Source: JANQRZ01 sp965215165 (lineage in GTDB: Bacteria; Bacteroidota; Rhodothermia; Rhodothermales; JANQRZ01). From it: a stretch of 64,000 nt of DNA. The notes beneath the pieces are model-generated. The model had not been told where the DNA came from, searched no databases, and worked only from the letters and a program-made list of their open reading frames with translations. Shown in pieces: positions 38,865 through 47,651 of the stretch (positions within the stretch are counted from its first letter, which is position 1; every line of letters begins with the position of its first letter). The stretch spans positions 3,439,169-3,503,168 of the forward strand of contig CBDCCX010000006.1 in NCBI GenBank assembly GCA_965215165.1. Reading direction: 5' to 3'. Position numbers and translations under genes: made by a program.

Positions 38865-39767
38865 CTACGTCCTCGCCTGCTGCGCCAGGGCGACCGCTCC
38901 GTGGACGGGGCGGCGCGCGGCCCGCACGATGCGCCAGCGCGGGAGATGTCGCAGCAGGGCCTCGGCCAGACATTCGCGGTAATACACCTCTTGCGTCATC
39001 CCGCCAAGCAGCACGACGCGGGGCGCGATCGCCCCCTCTGCCTGCGCCGCCAGCCAGCCGGCCTGCTGCGCGAGGGCGTTCGCCTCGGCCTTGAGGATGC
39101 GCGTCCCTACCCAGTCGTGGCTCTCGGCCGCCGCGACCGCGAGCGGGGCGAGGCTCTGCACCGCGAGGCCGTCGGCGTAGACCAGCCGGATCAGGTCCTC
39201 CGGGGCCTCGGTGCCGGTCTGCTCGGCGAGGAGGTGGCGCAGCGCGGTCGGCTCGCCCCCGTCGAAGTCGGCGGCGACGGCGGCGAGGACGGCCTGCCCG
39301 AGGGCCATGCCGCTCCCCTCGTCCCCGATGCGCGGCCCCCAGCCGCCGGCCCGCACCAGGTCGCCTGCCTCGGTCCGCGCCAGCACGACGGAGCCGGTCC
39401 CGGCAACGACGACCATCCCGCTCTCACCTTCGAACGCGGCCTCGAGCGCGATGCGCCCGTCGTGCTCGACGGTGAGTGGGGCCTCGCCGATCTCCGGGAG
39501 GCGGGCGCGGAGGCGGGCCGCGAGGTCGGCCTGCTCGTCGGCCCGTCCCGCGCCGGCGACGCCCGCGCAGAGGCCGCCGACGCCGTCGTGCTCGAGCCGG
39601 CGGAGGGTGCCGGCGATGAGGGCGGCCAGCACCTCGGCGCTGCGCTCGGCTCCGTCGCGCTGCAGGTTGACGCCCGCCCCGCGCCGCCCGGCCGAGGCCC
39701 CGCCGGCCACGGCCAGCACCTCGGTCTTGGTCCCGCCCGCGTCGACGCCGATGTAGAGAGGCGGCAC
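38865..39767 (-). CDS. BadF/BadG-type ATPase, N-acetylglucosamine kinase-like
   Basis: The product has 300 residues from GTG 39767, starting MPPLYIGVDAGGTKTEVLAV, the phosphate-1 motif of the ASKHA sugar-kinase fold. Further motifs are GLCAGVAGAGR, VEHDGRIALEAAF, GMVVVAGTGSVVLAR and GGWGPRIGDEGSGMALGQAV, which match the eukaryotic-type GlcNAc kinase/BadF group. It likely phosphorylates N-acetylglucosamine or another amino sugar, perhaps from cell-wall recycling. It starts 2 bp after the penicillin-acylase-like gene ends, so the two may be cotranscribed. Confidence 0.85.
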   Translation of the reverse strand: MPPLYIGVDAGGTKTEVLAVAGGASAGRRGAGVNLQRDGAERSAEVLAALIAGTLRRLEHDGVGGLCAGVAGAGRADEQADLAARLRARLPEIGEAPLTVEHDGRIALEAAFEGESGMVVVAGTGSVVLARTEAGDLVRAGGWGPRIGDEGSGMALGQAVLAAVAADFDGGEPTALRHLLAEQTGTEAPEDLIRLVYADGLAVQSLAPLAVAAAESHDWVGTRILKAEANALAQQAGWLAAQAEGAIAPRVVLLGGMTQEVYYRECLAEALLRHLPRWRIVRAARRPVHGAVALAQQART

Positions 39768-39769
39768 GG

Positions 39770-41851
39770 TCAGTCCTCGGCCGGTAGCAGCCGGAGCGTG
39801 TGCTCGGCCGGGGCGTCCCACCGCACGGCGCGCGGCGCGACGGGCCGGGCCACGGCGAGCGCCCGCGCGGTCTCCCCGGCCAGGACGCGGTGCCGGATCA
39901 GGAGATCCGCCGCGCCCGGCATCGTGGCCTGAGCCGACCACGCGGCGGCCGACGCGGCGGCGGGGAAGACGGCCGACGGCCCCCAGGCAATCGCCGTCGG
40001 GTGCCCCCCTTCAGGGACGAGCACCGGGGCGAAGCGGCCGGCCTCGGTCGTGTCGGTTCCGAAGAGCGGGTACGAGCGGACGGCGCGCTGCGCGGTCTGC
40101 CAGCGCCACCCCGCGCCCTCGCGGCCTTGGGTAGAATTCAGGTCGGATACGGCGCGGCGGAGCGACCGCTTGAGCGACGCCACGGCCGGGCGCTCGGCGA
40201 CGTTCCCGAGCGAGTCCGGCGGCAGCGGCGGCAGCGCCACCGAGTCGGGGTCGGGGAGGGCCCCGGTGCGGTCACGGTGCGCGGTCAGCCACGCCTCGAA
40301 GATCGTCGCGCCGATGGAGGCGGGGTCGTAGCGGAAGTCCCAGCCGCGGAGGTAGGCCGCCGCGTCCCGGAGGCCGGCCGGGACCTCGTCGGGACCCCCG
40401 AGCGCGCCGATGAGCGGCGGGGCAAGCGCCGCAGCCCACGCGCTGTAGGCGTCGGCGAGGAGCCCGTCGTCCCCGGCCCCCGCGCTGTCCACCGCCAGCA
40501 GCGCCACCCGGTCGGCGACCGCCTCGGTACTCGCGTCCGCTCCGGCGAAGACGCCGCCCGGCAGCGCGCGCACGACGGCCGGCGAGCCGAGCACGCGGAC
40601 CTGCCCGCCTTCGAGCAGCACGCCCGCGCCCGGAACGAGCGAGAACGTGGCGGCCCCGCCCCGGAGCAGCGCCCGCCACGCGCCGAGGTCGGTCCCCGCC
40701 CCAAAGCCCCGCCACCGGACCTGCCACGTGGCGTCGGCAGCGAGAGAATCGACACCGAGAGAATCGACACTGAGCAAGTCGGCAGCGACGGAGTCGGCGC
40801 GCGTGGAGTCCCGCCTGCCAGGCCGTCGGGGTGCGGCGGGATCGTAGAGATAGAGGGCACCCGGCGCGCGGTAGGTCGTCACCAGGGTCTCGCCGCCGTT
40901 CTGCGCGACGATCCGGTCGAAGCTCGGCGTGAGGGCTGCCGAGTCCACGGGCGCGGAGACGAAGGCGGCCTCGCCGTTCAGAAAGAGGCTCCACGCGCGG
41001 TCGGCGGCGTAGCCCGAGGGCAGCATGAGCGTGCCCGGCACCGAGGCCACGAGCGTCTGCCGGCCGCCCTGCCGGAGCACGACCTCCTGCACGAGCGGCA
41101 GCGCCGAGGAGCCGTAGACGAGGCGCTGCACGAGGGTCGTCCCCCCCGCGCCCGGCACCGCGAAGGCGAGGCTGTGCTCGAGCCCGCCCACGCCGAGCAT
41201 GCTCCGAAACGCCGAGTCTGCCGCCACGAACCGCCCCAGCCGCGGATTCGCCCGGTAGGTCCGCCGCGCCGTCGAGTCGGGCAGCGCCGGGGCGGGCGTG
41301 GCGAGGTAGGCGACGAGCCGCTCGACGGCGAGGGCGTCCCACGGCCGCCACGGCCCGGCGTCGACGCCGAGCAGGACGAAGGCGTCGCCCTCGCCGAGCC
41401 GGTCCCGCTCGAAGGCGGCGTTGACCCCGCGCGCGTAGGCGTCGAGCACGGCGCGGTCGGCCTCGGGGAGCGCCGCGTAGCTCGCCCGCGCCTCGGCCCC
41501 GAAGCCGAGCGCGGTGGCGTGCCGGTCCAGGCCGAGCGCCGACTCGTCGTCGAACCACTGCGAGAGCGCGCCGGTGGCGGTCTGCCGCCAGAGCGCCATC
41601 GGCCACGCGCTGTGGAGGGCGTGCGCGTAGCCGAGCCCCGCCATCAGGTCCTCCTCGCTCCGGGCCTCGACCGTCGCCGTCCCGCTCTCGTCGTGCGTGA
41701 CGGTGACCGCCGCGCCGAGGCCGGGCACGCGCGCCTCGCCCTCGAAGCTCGGCCCGACCCCGTAGGCGAGGACCCACGCCGCCATCGACAGCCCGACGGC
41801 CAGCAGCAGCACGGCGGCGAGAGCGGTGAGAGTCCGGGCGAGCAGGGACAC
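39770..41851 (-). CDS. Divergent penicillin acylase family protein
   Basis: The 693-residue product has an N-terminal membrane anchor or signal (TALAAVLLLAVGLSMAAWVL) and then the penicillin-acylase alpha-chain pattern: VTVTHDESGTATVEARSEED, LGYAHALHSAWPMALWRQTA and GALSQWFDD. Members of this Ntn-hydrolase family self-cleave before a nucleophilic Ser in a G-S-N-x-W motif. The matching place here reads GLEHSLAFAV (residues 223-232), with Leu where the Ser is expected. Catalysis is therefore doubtful. A short Asp/Ser repeat (SVDSLGVDSLAAD) interrupts the middle. Its substrate is unknown. Confidence 0.8.
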   Translation of the reverse strand: MSLLARTLTALAAVLLLAVGLSMAAWVLAYGVGPSFEGEARVPGLGAAVTVTHDESGTATVEARSEEDLMAGLGYAHALHSAWPMALWRQTATGALSQWFDDESALGLDRHATALGFGAEARASYAALPEADRAVLDAYARGVNAAFERDRLGEGDAFVLLGVDAGPWRPWDALAVERLVAYLATPAPALPDSTARRTYRANPRLGRFVAADSAFRSMLGVGGLEHSLAFAVPGAGGTTLVQRLVYGSSALPLVQEVVLRQGGRQTLVASVPGTLMLPSGYAADRAWSLFLNGEAAFVSAPVDSAALTPSFDRIVAQNGGETLVTTYRAPGALYLYDPAAPRRPGRRDSTRADSVAADLLSVDSLGVDSLAADATWQVRWRGFGAGTDLGAWRALLRGGAATFSLVPGAGVLLEGGQVRVLGSPAVVRALPGGVFAGADASTEAVADRVALLAVDSAGAGDDGLLADAYSAWAAALAPPLIGALGGPDEVPAGLRDAAAYLRGWDFRYDPASIGATIFEAWLTAHRDRTGALPDPDSVALPPLPPDSLGNVAERPAVASLKRSLRRAVSDLNSTQGREGAGWRWQTAQRAVRSYPLFGTDTTEAGRFAPVLVPEGGHPTAIAWGPSAVFPAAASAAAWSAQATMPGAADLLIRHRVLAGETARALAVARPVAPRAVRWDAPAEHTLRLLPAED

Positions 41852-41915
41852 GGGAGTGGAGGGAATGGAGAAAGTAAGACGGGAAAGATACCCATGCCCG
41901 TCGCGCCCCGTGCCC

Positions 41916-41943
41916 GTAGGGGCGACCCTATGTGGTCGCCCTC
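41916..41943. repeat. GTAGGGGCGA-type palindrome
   Basis: GTAGGGGCGACC-ctat-GTGGTCGCCCTC forms an imperfect hairpin of the family also found at 47600, 50327, 51823 and 63221. A second palindrome ACACGGCACGCCGTGT follows about 30 bp later. Together they fill most of the 170-bp gap. Confidence 0.7.
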
Positions 41944-42021
41944 ATGGGGGTGCCGCCGACACCCGGACACGGCACGCCGTGTGCCTACGGCATCGCGCCG
42001 CTGCCGTGGTTAGCGGCACGA

Positions 42022-43677
42022 TCACCCCCGCGCGGCGAGCCAGGCCGCGAAGGCATCCGCCGACTTGGCGTTGAGGCACTGCGCGGCCGTCAGCCAGCCC
42101 TTGCGCGCCGCCGCCACGCCCCACTGCACGTCGTCGAGGCCGCCGGTCGCGTGCGCGTCGGGGTTGATCGAGATCAGCACGCCCTGCGCCGTCGCCTCGC
42201 GGATGTACCGCCAGTCCAGGTCCAGCCGGTACGGGTTCGCGTTGAGCTCGACCGAGACGCCGTGCGCGGCGCAGGCGGCGAGCACGGCGGCGTGGTCCAC
42301 CGGATAGCCCTCGCGCGCCAGCAGCAGGCGGCCCGTCAGGTGGCCCAGGATGTCGACGTGCGGGTTCGAGACGGCGGTGACGAGGCGCTCGGTTGCCTCG
42401 GCCTCGGTCATGCCGAAGTGGGAGTGGACGCTCGCCACCACGAAGTCGAGCTCGTCCAGGACCTCGTCGGGGTAGTCGAGCGCGCCGTCGCGCAGGATGT
42501 CGCACTCGGTGCCGTGGAAGATGCGGAAGGCGGAGCCGTCGCCGGCGAACTCGGCGTTGAGGGTGCGGACCTCGTCGCCCTGCTCGCGCAGCCGCTCCAC
42601 CGAGAGGCCGTTAGCGATCGTGAGCGAGCGGCTGTGGTCGCAGATGCCGAAGTAGGCCAGCCCGCGCGCCCGCGCGGCCTCGGCCATCTGCCGGAGCGTG
42701 TGCGCGCCGTCGCTGTAGGTGGAGTGGTTGTGGAGCGCCCCGCGCAGGTCGGCGACGGTGACGAGGTCGGGGAGCGCGCCGTCTGCGGCGGCCTCGATCT
42801 CGCCGTCGCCTTCGCGCAGCTCCGGCGGGATCCAGGCGAGCCTCGCGTTTTGGTAGATCGCCTGCTCGGTCGCGCCGCTCGGCTCGCTGAAGACCTCGGT
42901 GTGCGCGGCCGACCCGGTCTCGCGCCACCATGCCAGGGCGAAGCCGGGGGCGTCGGCCCGGACGACGCGCAGCCGCAGGCCGTCGCCCACCGTCCCGGCG
43001 AAAAAGGCGCTGCTTGCTTCGCCCGGCGTCGCGTGCTCGGCGAGGACAGCCCGGATCGCCGCGTCCTCGCCCGCCACCACGAGCACGGCCTCGCCGACGG
43101 TCTCGAGCTTCCGCCGCACCTCGCCCGCCACCTCGGCCCGCTCGACTCCCTCGCTTTCGCGGAGCGCCTGGAGCAGCGGGGCGAGGGTCTCGGTCGCGTC
43201 GCGGTAGCGCCGCCGGGCGCGGTACTGCTTGAGCTGATCGACGTTTTTCAGGATCGTCTGCTCCGTCTTCTTCCCGAACCCGTCGAGCGCGGCGATGCGC
43301 CCCGCTGCAGCGGCGGCCTCGAGGGCCTCGAGCGAGGTGATGCCCAGCTCGGTCCAGAGCGCGCGGACCTTCTTCGTGCCCAGGCCCTTGACCCGGAGCA
43401 CGTCCAGCAGGCCGGGCGGCAAGCTCTCCACGAGCCGGTCGAGCGCCTCGAACGAGCCGGCGCGGACGAGCGCCTCGATGTCGGCGGCGAGGGCCTTACC
43501 GATGCCCGGCACCTCGGTCAGCTCACCGCGCTCGACGAGCTGGAGCGCGGCCTCGTCCAGCCGGTCGACGGTGCGCGCGGCGCTCGCGTAGGCGCGGGCG
43601 CGGAACGCGTTGCCGCCGGTCAGCTCGATCAGGTCTGCGGCCTGCTTGAGGCGGCGGGCGATGTGCTTGTTGGTCAT
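42022..43677 (-). CDS. PolX-type protein with PHP domain, polymerase site degenerate
   Basis: The product has 551 residues from ATG 43677. Residues 1-150 carry the helix-hairpin-helix modules of family X polymerases (LTEVPGIGKALAADIEAL, LRVKGLGTKKVRALW, ALDGFGKKTEQTIL). The palm segment, normally G-S-x-R-R-x-x-x-T-V-G-D-I-D, reads GEVRRKLETVGEAV (185-198), so both metal-binding Asp residues are absent. The C-terminal PHP domain keeps its metal motifs: LHNHSTYSDG (315-324), ICDHS, HGTECDIL, SVHSHF and NPDAH. It probably acts as a phosphoesterase or 3'-5' exonuclease in base-excision repair and not as a polymerase. Confidence 0.85.
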   Translation of the reverse strand: MTNKHIARRLKQAADLIELTGGNAFRARAYASAARTVDRLDEAALQLVERGELTEVPGIGKALAADIEALVRAGSFEALDRLVESLPPGLLDVLRVKGLGTKKVRALWTELGITSLEALEAAAAAGRIAALDGFGKKTEQTILKNVDQLKQYRARRRYRDATETLAPLLQALRESEGVERAEVAGEVRRKLETVGEAVLVVAGEDAAIRAVLAEHATPGEASSAFFAGTVGDGLRLRVVRADAPGFALAWWRETGSAAHTEVFSEPSGATEQAIYQNARLAWIPPELREGDGEIEAAADGALPDLVTVADLRGALHNHSTYSDGAHTLRQMAEAARARGLAYFGICDHSRSLTIANGLSVERLREQGDEVRTLNAEFAGDGSAFRIFHGTECDILRDGALDYPDEVLDELDFVVASVHSHFGMTEAEATERLVTAVSNPHVDILGHLTGRLLLAREGYPVDHAAVLAACAAHGVSVELNANPYRLDLDWRYIREATAQGVLISINPDAHATGGLDDVQWGVAAARKGWLTAAQCLNAKSADAFAAWLAARG

Positions 43678-43736
43678 CCAGGGCGAGGAGCGGGAGAAAG
43701 AAGGGCGAGAGGGGAGGGCGGGTGTAGCTTTGCGCG

Positions 43737-44534
43737 ATGCCGCACGGAGAAACCTACCTACGCGCCGAGGTTCCGCCCGTCGGCGATTCCGCCTCACCGC
43801 GCGTCAGCGTCGTCATCCCGACGCTCGACGAGATCAGCTTGATCGGCCCGCTCCTGGAGAGCTTCACGCCCGAGCGCCGCGCCCGCTTCGGGCTCGAGGT
43901 CGTCGTCACCGACGGCGGCTCGACCGACGGCACGGTGGCGGTCGCCGAACGCTTGGCCGACCGCGTGGTGGTCCACTCTGGTCCGGGCCGGCAAACGATT
44001 GCGGCCGGCCGCAACGCCGGGGCCGCCGCCGCCCAGGGCCGCCTGCTGCTCTTCTTCAACGCCGACGTCCGCTTCCCCGACGCCACCGACGCCTTCCTCG
44101 CCGACCTCATTGGGGCTGCTGAGGGCGGGGCTGCGACGTGCCGCGTCGGCGTCCACCCCGACGAGGCTACGCTGCCGGACCGGCTGGTGCTCGGGACCTG
44201 CAACGTGCTCTTCTGCGGGCTGAACCTGGCCGGCGGCGGGATGGGGCGGGGCGAGTGCCACGCCGTCCGCCGCGACGTGTTCGAGGCCCTCGGCGGCTAC
44301 AACGAGGCGCTCGCGGCGGGGGAGGACTTCGACCTGTTCCGCCGCATCGCGCAGCACCGGCGGCGCGGCGGCGCGGCGCGCATCCGCTTCCTGTGGCGGT
44401 GGACGCTCTACGAGGACCCCCGCCGCTACCGGCAGGCGGGCTACCTCCGCACGATGTGGACGTGGCTCTGCAACTCGGCCGCCGTGACCTTCCTCGGCCG
44501 CTCGCACTCGGCGACGTGGGAGCGCGTGCGCTGA
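43737..44534 (+). CDS. Family 2 glycosyltransferase (TIGR04283-like)
   Basis: The 265-residue product has the GT-A pattern: SVVIPTLDEISLIGPLLESF, then VVVTDGGSTDGTVAVAERLA, SGPGRQTIAAGRNAGAAAAQ and a DxD-like FFNADVRFPDATD. The later part includes ALGGYNEALAAGEDFDLFRR. These match the small TIGR04283-type GT2 group, which transfers sugars to lipid or isoprenoid acceptors. The acceptor here is unknown. It is divergent from the PolX/PHP gene, with 59 bp between them. Confidence 0.88.
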   Translation: MPHGETYLRAEVPPVGDSASPRVSVVIPTLDEISLIGPLLESFTPERRARFGLEVVVTDGGSTDGTVAVAERLADRVVVHSGPGRQTIAAGRNAGAAAAQGRLLLFFNADVRFPDATDAFLADLIGAAEGGAATCRVGVHPDEATLPDRLVLGTCNVLFCGLNLAGGGMGRGECHAVRRDVFEALGGYNEALAAGEDFDLFRRIAQHRRRGGAARIRFLWRWTLYEDPRRYRQAGYLRTMWTWLCNSAAVTFLGRSHSATWERVR

Positions 44535-44710
44535 GGCCCCGTACCGAGACGCGGCACCCAGGCAATCTGCCGGCTCCCGGCGCGTTGTGGCCGGGCGGTT
44601 CGGCGTCGTATTTGCAGCGAGCCCGCCCGCCCCGACCGGGCGGAGAACCCGCGCGCCGCCCGCGCCTTAAACGCTACCGCCCGCTCCTCACCCCAACCGC
44701 TCCTGCCTCG

Positions 44711-46405
44711 ATGAAGCTCCGCAAACCCCTGCTCGCCCTCACCGTCGCCGCCGCGCTCGTCGTCGTCGTCGGGATGCAAACGAAGGACGCCGCCTCCGGC
44801 GCGGCCAGCACCGACGACGCCCGCAAAGTCGAGGAGGCGTTCAACATCATCGCCCGCAACTACGTCGAGGGCGTCGACTCGGCGCGGCTCTCGGAGGACG
44901 CCATCGAGGGGATGCTCGAGGGCCTCGACCCGCACTCGGTCTACATCGACGCCTCCGAGATGCGCGCGGTGCGCGAGAACTTCAACGCCTCCTTCGAGGG
45001 CATCGGCATCTACTACGAGTTCCTCGAAGGCGGCGACGACCGCGACACGCTCGCCGTCCTGATGCCGATCGCCGGGGGGCCGAGCGAGGAGGCCGGCCTG
45101 CTCGCCGGCGACCGCATCCTCACCGTCGGCGACACGACGGCGCTCGGGTGGGAGCGCGCCGAGGTCGAGAAGTACCTCAAGGGGCCGAAGGGCACCGAGG
45201 TCGAGGTGAAGGTCCGCCGCCAGGGCTACCCGAGCCCGCTGACGTTCACCATCACGCGCGACAAGATCCCGCTCAACACCGTCATCGCCAGCCACATGAT
45301 CGACGAGACGACGGGCTACATCAAGCTCCAGCGCTTCGCCCGCACGTCCTACGACGAGTTCATGACGGCGCTGCGCGGCCTCGAGGCCCAGGGCATGGAG
45401 CGCCTCGTCTTCGACCTCCGCGACAACGCCGGCGGCCTGATGGAGATGGCGATCCGCATCTCGGACGAGTTCCTCCCGGCCGGCGACATGGTGGTCTACA
45501 CCCAGAGCCGGCGGGGCGACTTCAACCGCGAGTACCACGCCCGGCCGGGCGGCGCGTTCGAGACCGAGCCGGTGATCGTGCTGGTCAACGAGAACTCGGC
45601 GAGCGCGAGCGAGATCGTCGCCGGCGCGCTCCAGGACCATGACCGCGCGCTCGTGGTCGGCCGCCGGACCTTCGGCAAGGGCCTCGTGCAGCAGCAGTTC
45701 CAGCTCACCGACGGCAGCGTGCTCCAGATGACCATCTCCCGCTACTACACGCCCGCCGGCCGCCTCATCCAGACGCCCTACGAGCGCGGCGAGGCCGACG
45801 AGGACTACTACGCCTCGAAGGTCGACCTCGTCGAGGCCGACCGCGAGCAGCTCACCGGGGCCCACGGGGCGGTCCTCGCCTCGGCGCTCGTCGGCGAGGT
45901 GCCGGACTCGCTCCGCTTCCAGACCGACGGCGGGCGGACGGTCTACGGCGGCGGCGGCATCCTGCCGGACTACCTCGTCCCGCTCGACTCGGTCTCGGCC
46001 GCGCTCCGTACGGTCATCGCCCGCAGCCTCGACAGCGAGTTCGCCCGGACCTACCTCGACGCCCACCCCGACCTCCGCGCGCAGTGGGACGGCCGCGAGC
46101 GCGACTTCGTTCGCAGCTACACCGTCGGCGACGACGTCTTCGCCGCCTTCGAGGACTACGCCCGCAGCCGGGATGTGGAAATCGTCGACCGTCCCGTCGC
46201 CGAGGACGAGCGCGAGGAGGCCATCTCACGGGCCGACCTCGCCACGGCGCGCGGCGACGTCGAGGCCCGGATTAAGGCGTACCTCGCGCGCCGGCTCTTC
46301 GGCATCGAGGCCTTCTACCCCGTCATCCAGAGCATCGACCCGATCATCACCGAAGGGATGACGCTCTGGCCGCAGGCGTCGGACCTGGCGATGGCGGAGC
46401 GGTAG
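44711..46405 (+). CDS. CtpA-like S41 carboxy-terminal processing protease
   Basis: The 564-residue product has an N-terminal membrane anchor (LLALTVAAALVVVVGM), a PDZ domain (MPIAGGPSEEAGLLAGDRIL, GDTTALGWERAEVEKYLKGP) and an S41 core with GYIKLQRFARTSYDEF and LRDNAGGLMEMA. The catalytic Ser298 lies in ENSASASEIVAGAL, and Lys323 in TFGKGLVQQQ, 25 residues later as in E. coli Prc. It trims or degrades periplasmic proteins by C-terminal recognition. A 160-residue C-terminal extension follows the core. It ends at a very strong hairpin terminator. Confidence 0.93.
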   Translation: MKLRKPLLALTVAAALVVVVGMQTKDAASGAASTDDARKVEEAFNIIARNYVEGVDSARLSEDAIEGMLEGLDPHSVYIDASEMRAVRENFNASFEGIGIYYEFLEGGDDRDTLAVLMPIAGGPSEEAGLLAGDRILTVGDTTALGWERAEVEKYLKGPKGTEVEVKVRRQGYPSPLTFTITRDKIPLNTVIASHMIDETTGYIKLQRFARTSYDEFMTALRGLEAQGMERLVFDLRDNAGGLMEMAIRISDEFLPAGDMVVYTQSRRGDFNREYHARPGGAFETEPVIVLVNENSASASEIVAGALQDHDRALVVGRRTFGKGLVQQQFQLTDGSVLQMTISRYYTPAGRLIQTPYERGEADEDYYASKVDLVEADREQLTGAHGAVLASALVGEVPDSLRFQTDGGRTVYGGGGILPDYLVPLDSVSAALRTVIARSLDSEFARTYLDAHPDLRAQWDGRERDFVRSYTVGDDVFAAFEDYARSRDVEIVDRPVAEDEREEAISRADLATARGDVEARIKAYLARRLFGIEAFYPVIQSIDPIITEGMTLWPQASDLAMAER

Positions 46406-46433
46406 GAGCAGCGTAGAGCATAGAAACGTAGGG

Positions 46434-46483
46434 CGCACGGGTGCCCGCAGCAAAATGTTTGCTGTGGGCACCCGTGCGTTTTT
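46434..46483 (+). terminator. Long-stem intrinsic terminator after the S41 protease
   Basis: CGCACGGGTGCCC-GCAGCAAA and its complement form a 21-bp stem with one mismatch and an ATG-type short loop, followed by TTTTT (46479-46483). It lies 28 bp after the protease stop. The left arm begins inside GTAGGGCGCACGG, so it may derive from the GTAGGGG palindrome family. Confidence 0.88.
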
Positions 46484-46496
46484 ACGCATCCCGCCG

Positions 46497-46562
46497 CACC
46501 GGGCGACGAGTGCAACGCCGCGCCGCGCCCGTGCAGCCCAACGGAGTCGAGAGGGCTTTTCG
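46497..46562. repeat. 66-bp dispersed repeat, copy 2
   Basis: It aligns without gaps to 27821-27886 at about 89% identity. It lies in the 411-bp gap between the S41 protease and exbB. That gap also holds the protease terminator and the exbB promoter and shows no credible gene. Confidence 0.8.
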
Positions 46563-46668
46563 GGCAGGCCCTTAATCAGCAACTCTGCCGCGCGTAGCTT
46601 GTCTCGGTGGAGGCTGCGCCGGCCGGAGGGCAAAACGACGTTCAGTTCGGATAGTCGTTCACCGCGCG

Positions 46669-46697
46669 TTGACAATATCACCTAGTTTCGGGATATT
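46669..46697 (+). promoter_or_regulatory. Sigma70-type promoter for the exbB operon
   Basis: TTGACA (46669-46674), a 17-bp spacer and GATATT (46692-46697; 4 of 6) lie 119 bp before exbB. A Bacteroidetes-style TAGTTTCG also lies inside the spacer at 46683, but without a fitting -33 box. Confidence 0.6.
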
Positions 46698-46816
46698 GGG
46701 AGTCGGCGCGCGCCTCTGTCCCACGCCCGTCTAGCCGGCGCGGCCGACCTCAGCGTCTCGCCCGGCTCCCCCCTTTCCTCGTTCTCACCCGTACTTCTCC
46801 TCTGGAGGCTGACCCT

Positions 46817-47578
46817 ATGAAGCTCTACTCCCTTGTCCTGCTGCTCCAAGAAACGGCCACGGAGACCTCGTTCACGAACGAACTGGTCCAACGCTTCAAC
46901 GAGGGCGGCGGCTTCATGTGGCCCGTCCTGATCTGCCTCGTGATCGGCCTCGCCATCGGCATCGAGCGTATCATCACGCTCAACCTGGCCGACACCAACA
47001 CCCGGAAGTTCCTCGCCAACGTCAAGGGCGCGCTCGACGAGGGCGGCGTCAGCCGCGCGCTCGAGGTCTGCGAGAACACCCGCGGGCCGGTGGCGAGCGT
47101 CTTCCACGCCGGCCTGCTGCGCGCCGACGAAGGCATCACCGCCGTCGAGAAGGCCGTCGTGAGCTATGGCTCGATCGAGATGAGCTTCCTCGAGCGCGGG
47201 CTGGTCTGGCTGAGCCTCTTCATCTCGGTGGCCCCGATGCTCGGGTTCCTCGGGACGGTGTGGGGCATGGTCGAGGCGTTCGACGCCATCGAGCAGGCGG
47301 GCGACATCTCGCCGAGCCTGGTCGCCGGCGGCATCAAGGTGGCGCTGCTGACGACGGTCGGCGGGCTCGTGGTCGCCATCATCTTGCAGTTCTTCTACAA
47401 CTACGCCGTGTCCAAGATCGACCGGATCGTGGTCGAGATGGAGGAGGCCTCGGTGGAGCTGATCGACTCGCTGGTCCTGATGCAGGGGAGCCGCCCGCTG
47501 GCCGAGCCCGTCGCGGCGAAGGCCATCCCGCGCCCCCGCCCCGACGCCGGCGACGACCTCACGCGCACCGACGTCTAG
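46817..47578 (+). CDS. exbB: ExbB/TolQ/MotA proton channel family protein
   Basis: The 253-residue product has three transmembrane helices (GFMWPVLICLVIGLAIGIER, VWLSLFISVAPMLGFLGTVW, KVALLTTVGGLVVAIILQFF) and the family signature GTVWGMVEAFDAI. ExbB conducts protons with ExbD to energise TonB or a gliding/secretion machine. A GGAGG ribosome site lies 9 bp before the ATG. It starts an operon with a small membrane protein and two exbD genes and has a recognisable promoter. Confidence 0.94.
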   Translation: MKLYSLVLLLQETATETSFTNELVQRFNEGGGFMWPVLICLVIGLAIGIERIITLNLADTNTRKFLANVKGALDEGGVSRALEVCENTRGPVASVFHAGLLRADEGITAVEKAVVSYGSIEMSFLERGLVWLSLFISVAPMLGFLGTVWGMVEAFDAIEQAGDISPSLVAGGIKVALLTTVGGLVVAIILQFFYNYAVSKIDRIVVEMEEASVELIDSLVLMQGSRPLAEPVAAKAIPRPRPDAGDDLTRTDV

Positions 47579-47599
47579 GGACGCTCCCTGTTGATTTCC

Positions 47600-47629
47600 G
47601 TGGGGGCGTACCGTCGGTGCGCCCCCTAC
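47600..47629. repeat. GTAGGGGCG-type palindrome after exbB
   Basis: GTGGGGGCGTACCG pairs with CGGTGCGCCCCCTAC with two mismatches. It fills the gap between exbB and the next gene. It belongs to the palindrome family at 41916, 50327, 51823 and 63221. Confidence 0.65.
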
Positions 47630-47651
47630 CGCCACCCAACTCTCCGATCTC

